In this document: positions 1 through 5,203 of the stretch, piece after piece
Position numbering within the stretch: the first letter of the stretch is position 1
How the letters are laid out: each line of letters begins with the position of its first letter
Source: JACMNW01 sp043721855
GTDB taxonomy: Bacteria; Pseudomonadota; Alphaproteobacteria; Rhodobacterales; Rhodobacteraceae
Assembly (NCBI GenBank): GCA_043721855.1
Contig: JAYSPY010000039.1
Coordinates: forward strand, 1-5,785
Length of the DNA stretch: 5,785 bases
Reading direction: 5' to 3'
The notes under the pieces: model-generated
Told to the model about the DNA's origin: nothing
Seen by the model: only the letters and a program-made list of their open reading frames with translations
The model's database searches: none
Translations under genes and position numbers: made by a program

Positions 1-1691
1 TCGGCCATGTGCATGGGCCCGCCCATCGTGCGCGGAAATCCGAATCCACCCACCAAGATCACGTCAATATCGCTTGGACAAAGTGCCGCCCCTTCAGACA
101 CCTGCCGCGCCCCCTCATTGGCCATCGCGGCCAAAACGCGGTCTGCAATCGCGGCATCCCGAATGGCCATCAAGGCGCCTTGGCCATCCTGCATATCCGC
201 AGGCAGGCGCAAAAATGGTGCCACCGCCCGGGTCAGCTGCGCCAAGGGCACACCTGCGGCAACCATCACCTGCGCCGCCCGCCGCCCCGCCGCAAGCACC
301 CGCGCGCCAACACCCGGCCCCCGCCCCTGCCGCGCCACCCTGACCGGGCGCAAACCCAGTCTGCGCAACACCCCCAGGCCGGTTGCAACCGTGCCGGGCG
401 ACATTCCGTCAAGGATCGACACTTCAGCAAGGTTTTGCGGGGCAAACACAGCACCCATCACGTCCGGTCCGGCCCCGCCCGGCACGCCGCCCGCCACCAA
501 AACCGCGATATCGGCAGATAAGCCGCGCGCAAAATCCACCGCCAAGGGCCGCTCTGCATCCGTCAGGATTACCGCCTGAACCCCCGCAAGCCCCATTGGG
601 TCCACTGCCGGGATCAGCCGCGCCCAATCAGCATCGCGCGCCGCAACGGTCAGTCGCCCGGCGGACACTGCCGCCTCTTGTGCCAGACCAATGGCTTCCA
701 GCGCCGCAACCAGCGCTTCCTTGCTTGGGTCACACAGCGTTACCTGCAAACCGGCCCGCAGCGCCGCCTGGGTCAGATCCACTGCCGCCGCCCCGGCCCC
801 CCAGATGCCCAGATGCGTCACTGGCACAGCCCGCGCCGCATCATAACCGGCAGGGGGGTGATCCGCACGGCGTTCTGCCAAAAACAGATACCGCAAAGCC
901 GCCGCTTCGGGCGATGCGCGCAAATCTTCGAATGCCGCACGCTCGAACGTCAGACCCTGATCCAGAGGCAACAGCAACGCGGCCTCGACGCAATCGACAA
1001 TCCGCGCTTGTGCCACACTGCCAGATTTTGCCGCCTCGCGCCGCGCCGACAGCACAGCCGCCGCATACCGAACCGGATCGCGCAATCCGTTTGGCCGCGC
1101 TTCCAGCGGGGCCGCCGCCAGCGCCAGCGCAGTTGCCAAAACGGCCTGTGTATCTGGCACCACCGCATCCAGCACGCCCATCTCCAGCGCTTCATCTGCG
1201 GTCATCGGCTGCCCGCTTAACATCAGTTTCAACGCGGCCTCTGCCCCGATCAACCTTGGCAAGCGCTGCGTGCCCCCCGCGCCCGGCAACAGCCCCAAAG
1301 TCACCTCCGGCAGACCCAGCTTAAGCCCGGTCACCCCCACCCGGACGTGCGCGGCCAGCCCCAGTTCCAACCCGCCGCCCAACGCCACGCCGTGCATCGC
1401 CGCCACGACAGGCTTGGCAAACCCGTCAATCTTGCGGCACAAGTCTGGCAACAAGGGCGCGCGCGCGGGGTGGCCAAATTCGCGGATATCCGCCCCCGCC
1501 GAAAAACAGCGCCCCTCACCCCGGATCACCACGCCTGCAATATCCGCGTCGCGCGCCGCCCGGTCCAACCCGGCCGCAATCCCGGCCCGCACGGCCACCC
1601 CAAGCGCATTGACCGGCGGGTTGCACAGCGTCAACACCAGGACGCGGCCCATCATGGCTTGCTGCACTGGCCCCTGATCCGTGTCGTCCAT
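1..1691 (-). CDS. FadJ-like enoyl-CoA hydratase / degenerate 3-hydroxyacyl-CoA dehydrogenase, 3' partial
   Basis: A cytosolic fatty-acid beta-oxidation protein of the multifunctional (FadJ / peroxisomal MFE) family; 563 residues are visible before the window edge cuts the C-terminus. Residues ~14-190 are a crotonase fold: oxyanion-hole motif FSAGADIREF (63-72), ALGGGLELGL (103-112) with a first catalytic Glu at 109, and GLPEVTLGLLPGAGGTQRLP (126-145) with a second Glu at 129. Both Glu expected of a hydratase are therefore present. Residues ~292-445 resemble the NAD-binding domain: GIWGAGAAAVDL (295-306) is a GxGxxA version of the usual GxGxxG, followed by D321 at the end of beta2. Residues ~455-563 resemble the helical C-terminal domains, ending in DIDVILVGGFGFPRTMGGPM (541-560), a strong family signature. 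The usual His of the HFF-P motif, the SNTS loop and the Asn of GNR are not conserved, so dehydrogenase activity is doubtful. The ATG at 1691 was chosen because AGGAG (plus 1699-1703) sits 7 bases upstream. It is transcribed divergently from the sulfur genes. Family assignment is firm; the exact substrate is unknown. Confidence 0.88.
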   Translation of the reverse strand, partial: MDDTDQGPVQQAMMGRVLVLTLCNPPVNALGVAVRAGIAAGLDRAARDADIAGVVIRGEGRCFSAGADIREFGHPARAPLLPDLCRKIDGFAKPVVAAMHGVALGGGLELGLAAHVRVGVTGLKLGLPEVTLGLLPGAGGTQRLPRLIGAEAALKLMLSGQPMTADEALEMGVLDAVVPDTQAVLATALALAAAPLEARPNGLRDPVRYAAAVLSARREAAKSGSVAQARIVDCVEAALLLPLDQGLTFERAAFEDLRASPEAAALRYLFLAERRADHPPAGYDAARAVPVTHLGIWGAGAAAVDLTQAALRAGLQVTLCDPSKEALVAALEAIGLAQEAAVSAGRLTVAARDADWARLIPAVDPMGLAGVQAVILTDAERPLAVDFARGLSADIAVLVAGGVPGGAGPDVMGAVFAPQNLAEVSILDGMSPGTVATGLGVLRRLGLRPVRVARQGRGPGVGARVLAAGRRAAQVMVAAGVPLAQLTRAVAPFLRLPADMQDGQGALMAIRDAAIADRVLAAMANEGARQVSEGAALCPSDIDVILVGGFGFPRTMGGPMHMA

Positions 1692-1730
1692 CGCGGGTCT
1701 CCTCTGGCCTGCACCATAGCAGCAATTCCA

Positions 1731-1743
1731 TTGCCATTGGCAA
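1731..1743. promoter_or_regulatory. Perfect 13-bp palindrome, candidate operator in divergent promoter region
   Basis: TTGCCA-T-TGGCAA is a perfect inverted repeat with 6-bp arms around one base. It lies between the divergent starts at 1691 (minus) and 1818 (plus), 12 bases upstream of the candidate -35 of the plus-strand promoter. It also overlaps a weak TTGCCA that could serve as the -35 of the minus-strand beta-oxidation gene. A similar element, TTGCC-TT-GGCAA, occurs at 2691-2702. Such dyads are typical operators, but no known regulator could be assigned from sequence alone. Confidence 0.35.
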
Positions 1744-1755
1744 GAAGCACCCCGA

Positions 1756-1784
1756 TTGAACAGCACGCCTTTGCACGCTATATT
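1756..1784 (+). promoter_or_regulatory. Sigma70-like promoter of the persulfide dioxygenase gene
   Basis: TTGAAC (1756-1761; 4 of 6 consensus bases) and TATATT (1779-1784; 5 of 6) are separated by 17 bases. The predicted transcription start is near 1791, giving a leader of about 27 bases before the ATG at 1818. The leader contains AGGA (1804-1807) as ribosome binding site, 10 bases from the start. No other hexamer pair in this gap fits as well. Confidence 0.5.
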
Positions 1785-1817
1785 TTGATCATCAGCAACC
1801 GTCAGGATCAATCAATC

Positions 1818-2681
1818 ATGAAACCCGACGTCACCGCCTTTTTTGATGAGGCGACGAACACCGTGACCTACCTTCTGGCAGATCCCACTGGCAGCGCCTG
1901 CGCGATTGTCGATTCGGTGCTGGATTTCGACTATGCGTCCGGGCGCACTGATACTCTGTCCGCCGATGCGGTGATCGCGCATATCCGTGCGGCAAAGCTT
2001 GATCTTCATTGGATCCTTGAAACCCATGTCCATGCTGACCATCTGTCAGCCGCCCCCTATATCCAGGAACAGCTGGGCGGCAAAATCGGCATCGGCATCC
2101 ATATTACCGATGTGCAAACCACCTTTGGCAAAGTCTTCAACGAGGGATCAGAATTTCAACGCGACGGATCGCAATTTGACCGCCTGTTTGCGGAAGGCGA
2201 CAGCTTTCAGATCGGCCAGTTGCGCGGCGATGTGCTGCACACGCCCGGTCACACGCCTGCCTGCCTGACCTATGTTATCGGTGATGCGGCCTTTGTCGGC
2301 GATACGCTGTTCATGCCTGATTTTGGCACGGCGCGCTGCGATTTTCCGGGTGGGTCTGCCGCAACCATGTATGCCTCGGTGCAGCGTATTCTGGCCCTGC
2401 CGGATGACACCCGCGTTTTTGTCTGCCACGATTACAAAGCACCGGGCCGCGAAACCTTTGCTTGGGAAAGCACCGTCGGGGATCAAAAACGCCGCAATGT
2501 GCACATCGGCGCTGGCCGCAGCATGGAAGATTTTGTGGCCCTCAGACAGGCGCGCGACGCCAGTCTTGCCATGCCGCGTCTGATCATCCCGTCCTTGCAA
2601 ATCAACATGCGAGCGGGCCACATGCCCGCGCCTGCGACAAACGGAAAAACCTATCTCAAAGTGCCGATAAACGAGCTTTGA
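1818..2681 (+). CDS. Persulfide dioxygenase, ETHE1/Blh-like metallo-beta-lactamase fold
   Basis: 287 residues. By family it is a mononuclear Fe(II) enzyme that oxidises glutathione persulfide with O2 to sulfite and glutathione, a cytosolic step in sulfide detoxification. The metallo-beta-lactamase motif THVHADH (69-75) gives H70, H72, D74 and H75. TPGHTP (142-147) gives H145, GDTLF (161-165) gives D162, and CHDY (203-206) gives H204. By comparison with human ETHE1, H70, H145 and D162 would form the 2-His-1-Asp iron site. The stretch FMPDFGTARCDFPGG (165-179) is characteristic of the bacterial Blh/SDO branch and separates it from glyoxalase II and lactamases. There is no fused rhodanese or DUF442 domain, unlike Blh of Xylella and Agrobacterium; the DUF442 domain appears two genes downstream. 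The frame is open far upstream, but residues before 1818 read antisense to the beta-oxidation gene. The ATG at 1818 has AGGA 10 bases before it and gives the normal family length. It is followed by the two halves of a sulfur transporter, as in bigR-type operons. Confidence 0.9.
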   Translation: MKPDVTAFFDEATNTVTYLLADPTGSACAIVDSVLDFDYASGRTDTLSADAVIAHIRAAKLDLHWILETHVHADHLSAAPYIQEQLGGKIGIGIHITDVQTTFGKVFNEGSEFQRDGSQFDRLFAEGDSFQIGQLRGDVLHTPGHTPACLTYVIGDAAFVGDTLFMPDFGTARCDFPGGSAATMYASVQRILALPDDTRVFVCHDYKAPGRETFAWESTVGDQKRRNVHIGAGRSMEDFVALRQARDASLAMPRLIIPSLQINMRAGHMPAPATNGKTYLKVPINEL

Positions 2682-2685
2682 AAGC

Positions 2686-2713
2686 CTGACTTGCCTTGGC
2701 AATTTATCATAAT
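2686..2713 (+). promoter_or_regulatory. Candidate internal promoter ahead of pmpA
   Basis: CTGACT (2686-2691; 4 of 6 consensus bases) and CATAAT (2708-2713; 5 of 6) are separated by 16 bases, in a gap of about one-third GC within otherwise GC-rich DNA. The palindrome at 2691-2702 occupies the spacer. The gap between the dioxygenase stop and pmpA (96 bases) is long for a tightly coupled operon, which fits a second promoter, but read-through from 1756-1784 is equally possible. Confidence 0.3.
2691..2702. promoter_or_regulatory. Second TTGCC/GGCAA palindrome, candidate operator
   Basis: TTGCC-TT-GGCAA has the same 5-bp arms as the palindrome at 1731-1743 but a 2-base instead of a 3-base centre. 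It begins 10 bases after the dioxygenase stop codon and lies between the candidate -35 and -10 upstream of pmpA, a usual repressor position. The 2-base loop and the lack of an immediate T tract make a terminator hairpin unlikely. Confidence 0.3.
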
Positions 2714-2777
2714 CGAACATTTTTTGCTAAGTTTTATCTGAATTACCCACTGAACTTACCCTAAAGGAACATTATTG

Positions 2778-3206
2778 ATGATTGCGACGGAATGGCTCTG
2801 GGGCTTGGCGGGCGGGCTGATGATCGGCACTGCCGCGGCACTTTATTTGCTGGTGAATGGCCGTATCATGGGGGCATCCGGCATTTTGGGTGGCCTGGTG
2901 GATGGCACCGGGCGCGGCACAGCCACTGAAAGGCTATGCTTTCTTGCGGGGTGCCTGATCACTCCCGCAATCGCCGCCTGGGCCGTGGGTGGCGCGCGCA
3001 CCAACCTTAGCAGCAATCTTGCGGTGGTCATTGTGGCGGGCCTGATGGTCGGCGTCGGCACGAGGCTCGCCAATGGCTGCACGTCGGGCCATGGCGTGTG
3101 CGGCATCTCGCGGCTGTCACCGCGCGGCATCGCCGCTACCTTGGTCTATTTATTGGCAGGCGCAGTCATGATGGCCGCCGCCCGCCATTTTTGGGGGATC
3201 ATCTGA
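2778..3206 (+). CDS. pmpA: YeeE/YedE-family sulfur transporter, N-terminal half (PmpA-like)
   Basis: 142-residue inner-membrane protein with about four hydrophobic segments (roughly 6-27, 53-71, 81-98, 117-136). It is one half of a YeeE/YedE (PF04143) transporter, a family that includes the thiosulfate channel TsuA; PmpA/PmpB are the split version usual beside bigR/blh genes. Signature motifs are GASGILGGLVDG (32-43) and NGCTSGHGVCGISRLSPRG (99-117). C101 in GCTSGHG matches the conserved cysteine thought to hand sulfur species along the pore; C108 is a second candidate. The ATG at 2778 is preferred over the TTG at 2775 because it is the stronger codon and AAGGA (2763-2767) lies 10 bases upstream. 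The stop overlaps the pmpB start by one base (TGATG at 3204-3208), so translation is probably coupled and the two halves made in equal amounts. The substrate (sulfide, persulfide or thiosulfate) cannot be told from sequence. Confidence 0.88.
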   Translation: MIATEWLWGLAGGLMIGTAAALYLLVNGRIMGASGILGGLVDGTGRGTATERLCFLAGCLITPAIAAWAVGGARTNLSSNLAVVIVAGLMVGVGTRLANGCTSGHGVCGISRLSPRGIAATLVYLLAGAVMMAAARHFWGII

Positions 3207-4069
3207 TGCGTGGCCTTTTCGCGCTGCTCTCCGGCAGTATTTTTGGTTCAGGTCTGCTGATATCAGGCATGACCGACACCACCAAGGTGCAGGGCTGGCT
3301 GGATATCTTCGGCGCGTGGGATCCGACCCTTGCCTTCGTTCTTGGCGGTGCAATCTTGCCGATGGCTATCGCGTGGCGCGTTGTCGCCCGCCGCCGAACT
3401 TCGGTGCTTGGCACGCCATTCCCCGCGCCGCCAAATCCGGGGATGGACCGCAGCCTGATCGCAGGCTCCGTGCTGTTTGGCGCGGGCTGGGCTTTGGCGG
3501 GACTTTGTCCCGGCCCGGCAATTGCATCGCTTGGCTTTGGCGGCTGGGGCGGGATGGTCTTTCTATTGGCGATGCTGGCGGGTATGCTGATGGCACCGAC
3601 CCTTCGCCGCAGCCTAGCCCCCCCTACCAGTTCAGGAGCCCCCATGGATATTCGTGCCATCACGCCGACTTATGCCGTCTCGCCGCAGATCGTATTGGAA
3701 GATCTGGCCGCCATCAAGGCCGCAGGCTATACCACCATCATCAACAACCGTCCCGATGGTGAAATCCCGCCCCACCTGCAGCACGTGGCGATGCAGGCGG
3801 CGGCGCAGGCACTTGGCCTGACTTATGTGCGAAACGCGGTTATCGGCGGGGCCATGACCGACGCGAATGTGGCACAGCAAGGTGCGGCAATTTCGGCATC
3901 AAACGGCCCGGTATTTGCCTATTGCGCATCGGGCAATCGGTCGTCGGTGGTTTGGGCGCTGTCCAATGCCGGCAAAATGCCCACCGATGATCTGATTGGC
4001 CTGCCGGCACGGTTTGGCTACCAGCTTGAAGGCCTGCGCGGCCAGATTGATATGCTTGCTCAACGCTAG
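3206..4069 (+). CDS. pmpB: PmpB-like YeeE/YedE half-transporter fused in frame to a DUF442 (TIGR01244) sulfurtransferase/phosphatase-like domain
   Basis: 287 residues in two parts. Residues 1-~133 are the second YeeE/YedE half (DUF6691-like), with hydrophobic segments at about 3-21, 42-60, 83-100 and 110-131. Family motifs are SGMTDTTKVQGWLDIFGAWDP (20-40, read in part) and GAGWALAGLCPGPAIASLG (92-110), with C101 as the conserved pore cysteine. A 13-residue polar/proline linker (134-146) leads to residues 147-287, a DUF442 domain: MDIRAITPTYAVSPQI at its start, NNRPDGE (180-186), and the active-site loop YCASGNRSS (239-247) with C240 and R245. In bigR-type operons this domain is reported to have sulfurtransferase activity and is fused to the dioxygenase, not the transporter. 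No stop codon separates the parts. However, M147 (3644) has its own ribosome binding site, so a separate 141-residue protein may also be made. The start at 3206 overlaps the pmpA stop; a longer upstream reading from 3098 would run through pmpA in another frame and was rejected. A missed frameshift at the C7 tract (3618-3624) is the main alternative. Confidence 0.85.
   Translation: MRGLFALLSGSIFGSGLLISGMTDTTKVQGWLDIFGAWDPTLAFVLGGAILPMAIAWRVVARRRTSVLGTPFPAPPNPGMDRSLIAGSVLFGAGWALAGLCPGPAIASLGFGGWGGMVFLLAMLAGMLMAPTLRRSLAPPTSSGAPMDIRAITPTYAVSPQIVLEDLAAIKAAGYTTIINNRPDGEIPPHLQHVAMQAAAQALGLTYVRNAVIGGAMTDANVAQQGAAISASNGPVFAYCASGNRSSVVWALSNAGKMPTDDLIGLPARFGYQLEGLRGQIDMLAQR
3634..3638 (+). promoter_or_regulatory. 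Internal ribosome binding site before the DUF442 domain
   Basis: AGGAG lies 5 bases upstream of the in-frame ATG at 3644. That ATG begins the MDIR...VSPQ sequence at which free-standing TIGR01244 proteins normally start. Its quality equals or exceeds that of the genuine sites in this window, so independent translation of the domain is plausible in addition to the fusion. Confidence 0.5.
3644..4069 (+). other. DUF442 / TIGR01244 domain, possible separately initiated 141-residue protein
   Basis: If translation starts at the ATG at 3644, the product is a complete stand-alone TIGR01244 protein of 141 residues, about the normal family length, sharing the frame and stop of the pmpB fusion. The putative catalytic loop is C-A-S-G-N-R (C94 to R99 in this numbering). 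The C-x4-R spacing is like rhodaneses and shorter than the C-x5-R of tyrosine phosphatases, supporting a sulfur-transfer rather than phosphatase role. The family usually has Arg after the Cys (CRSG); here it is Ala. Whether the free form, the fusion, or both exist cannot be told from sequence. Confidence 0.45.
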
Positions 4070-4116
4070 GCCACCGCAACCCGTCTTTTTAACCGCCTCA
4101 GGTTCGCGCTGTATCT

Positions 4117-4140
4117 GGCGCAGCCCCGCGTGGCTCCGCC
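4117..4140. terminator. GC-rich hairpin in the convergent gap, possible bidirectional terminator
   Basis: GGCGCAGCC and GGCTCCGCC pair as a 9-bp stem with one mismatch around a 6-base loop. It lies between the convergent stops of the pmpB fusion (4069) and fliM (4187), where a terminator would be expected. Neither side carries a T tract directly after the stem, so it is not a textbook intrinsic terminator. Nothing else is recognisable in this 117-base gap, apart from a lone T5 run at 4086-4090. Confidence 0.25.
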
Positions 4141-4186
4141 CAGCCCGCATGGCCCCCGCGCATCATCAACGCCGTGCAAGCCCCCC

Positions 4187-5143
4187 TTACTCCGCCGCGA
4201 CCTGCTGCATATCATTGATGGCACCCTGTGCGATCTGGTCTGGCATTGCCATCGACACGGGCGGTGTCAGCCGCACTGCGCGCATGCCCCGGTTTTGGCC
4301 CAGCCTGCCCTCAGCAATATGTTGGCCATTCAGCCCCTCAAACATGATCTGGTCCACCGTTGCCAACGACATTGGCAGCACATCACCTACTTGAAACGCC
4401 ATCACCTCAGCCAGGGGAAGCGCCATCTTGCACAACGTGGCTTGCAAGACGCAGCTTGACGCATGCACCTGATCCGTCAGATCGGCGGTAAAGCGCCGTT
4501 CTACCACCTCAACCGGGTCCGTCATCATGGTCGCGCGCGGTCGCGCGCCACGTCCATCGGCGGGCAGTGCCAGCAAAATATGACCGGCCCGCATGCCATT
4601 TTCCAATGTCACCTCTGCCGTTTGAACGCGGTAGGCCACATCTTCCAACAGCAACCCCAAAGGGCGCGGGTCATCCAGAAAAGACGCATAGCGAAAGCCT
4701 CCTGCCCAAACCAGATCCGGCTCATCCGCCAAGGCCACCTCAAGCCCGGCCATCGCAGTGTCGATAAATCCCGCCACCATGGCAGCATCGGTCCGGGTCG
4801 GTTTGCGCGGCGCAGGCAGCTGTGCGCCCACCCTGCCGATTGTTTGCATTTCCGTCATCGCTGCCAATACCGGCGGCGAGATGATCATCAATCCCAAACC
4901 GTCTTGTGGCCCGTCCAGCACGGCAATCAGGCTATGGGCAACAGGCATATCCAACAATTCGGTCAGCGACACGCGCAGTTGGTCAAGACGCGACACTTCC
5001 AGCCCCAATGCCATGGCATCCCGCGCCGCACGCGCCAACACCACGCGCCAACACCGATCCACCCCCGGTGCCAACGGTGCGACCACAGCGCCAGCAAGCG
5101 CCACCTTGCGGCGCAAAATGGTCTGATCATCCAAACTGGCCAC
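4187..5143 (-). CDS. fliM: FliM/FliN-family flagellar motor switch protein
   Basis: 318 residues. FliM sits in the cytoplasmic C-ring of the flagellar basal body, binds FliG and FliN, and in chemotaxis receives CheY-P to reverse or stop the motor. Residues ~28-190 fit the FliM middle (CheC-like) domain, including PTRTDAAMVAGFIDTAMAGL (115-134). Residues ~223-292 are a SpoA/FliN C-terminal domain: LPLAEVMAFQVGDVLPMSLA (242-261), then a strand-rich EGLNGQHIAEGRLGQNRGMRAV. The linker at ~195-210 is Arg/Gly/Ala-rich. The N-terminus (QTILRRKVALAG) lacks the LSQxEIDALL CheY-binding motif of classical FliM, so it may be the divergent alphaproteobacterial FliM or a paralogue. The start is GTG at 5143, with AAGGG (plus 5150-5154) 6 bases upstream; an in-frame TGA two codons upstream rules out a longer protein. 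It lies 60 bases after the histidine kinase gene on the same strand, probably in one transcript. No promoter in the gap is convincing. Family is firm; the paralogue is uncertain. Confidence 0.83.
   Translation of the reverse strand: MASLDDQTILRRKVALAGAVVAPLAPGVDRCWRVVLARAARDAMALGLEVSRLDQLRVSLTELLDMPVAHSLIAVLDGPQDGLGLMIISPPVLAAMTEMQTIGRVGAQLPAPRKPTRTDAAMVAGFIDTAMAGLEVALADEPDLVWAGGFRYASFLDDPRPLGLLLEDVAYRVQTAEVTLENGMRAGHILLALPADGRGARPRATMMTDPVEVVERRFTADLTDQVHASSCVLQATLCKMALPLAEVMAFQVGDVLPMSLATVDQIMFEGLNGQHIAEGRLGQNRGMRAVRLTPPVSMAMPDQIAQGAINDMQQVAAE
4529..4548. repeat. 10-bp perfect tandem repeat inside fliM
   Basis: GGTCGCGCGC occurs twice head to tail (4529-4538, 4539-4548). It encodes part of the Arg/Ala/Gly-rich linker (around residues 199-204) between the middle and SpoA domains of FliM. 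The unit is not a multiple of three, so gain or loss of a copy would shift the frame. Confidence 0.6.
5030..5055. repeat. 13-bp perfect tandem repeat inside fliM
   Basis: ACGCGCCAACACC occurs twice head to tail (5030-5042, 5043-5055), in the part of fliM encoding residues ~30-39. Because the unit is 13 bases, the two copies are read in different frames, giving C-W-R then V-L-A-R. Loss or gain of one unit would truncate FliM near its N-terminus. Confidence 0.65.
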
Positions 5144-5203
5144 ACGTCACCCTTGCTGTAATACATATCTCGTCAGCCTTGCCGCAAAGCCCTTACAAAT
5201 CCG

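Noticed and set aside
383..1324. 313-codon plus-strand open frame, proline/arginine rich
   Set aside because: It is antisense to the FadJ-like gene, has low-complexity composition typical of a GC-rich shadow frame and no recognisable domain or ribosome binding site.
1347..1817. Upstream extension of the dioxygenase frame
   Set aside because: It reads antisense through the beta-oxidation gene and its promoter. The family-like protein begins at 1818, where there is a ribosome binding site and a well-placed promoter.
2148..2720. 190-codon minus-strand open frame opposite the dioxygenase gene
   Set aside because: It is a shadow of a confidently assigned gene, with no family resemblance.
3098..3205. 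Longer N-terminus for the pmpB frame
   Set aside because: It would overlap pmpA extensively in another frame. The ATG at 3206 gives the normal PmpB start and the usual stop/start overlap.
4086..4090. T5 run soon after the pmpB-fusion stop as an intrinsic terminator
   Set aside because: No convincing stem-loop directly precedes it.
4463..5161. 232-codon plus-strand open frame opposite fliM
   Set aside because: It is rich in His, Arg and Gln, typical of an antisense shadow; the minus strand carries clear FliM and SpoA motifs.
5156..5185. Possible promoter for fliM in the 60-base gap (TTGCGG-N17-GTATTA on the minus strand)
   Set aside because: The match to sigma70 is poor and no sigma28 or sigma54 flagellar motif is visible; co-transcription with the kinase gene explains the layout better.
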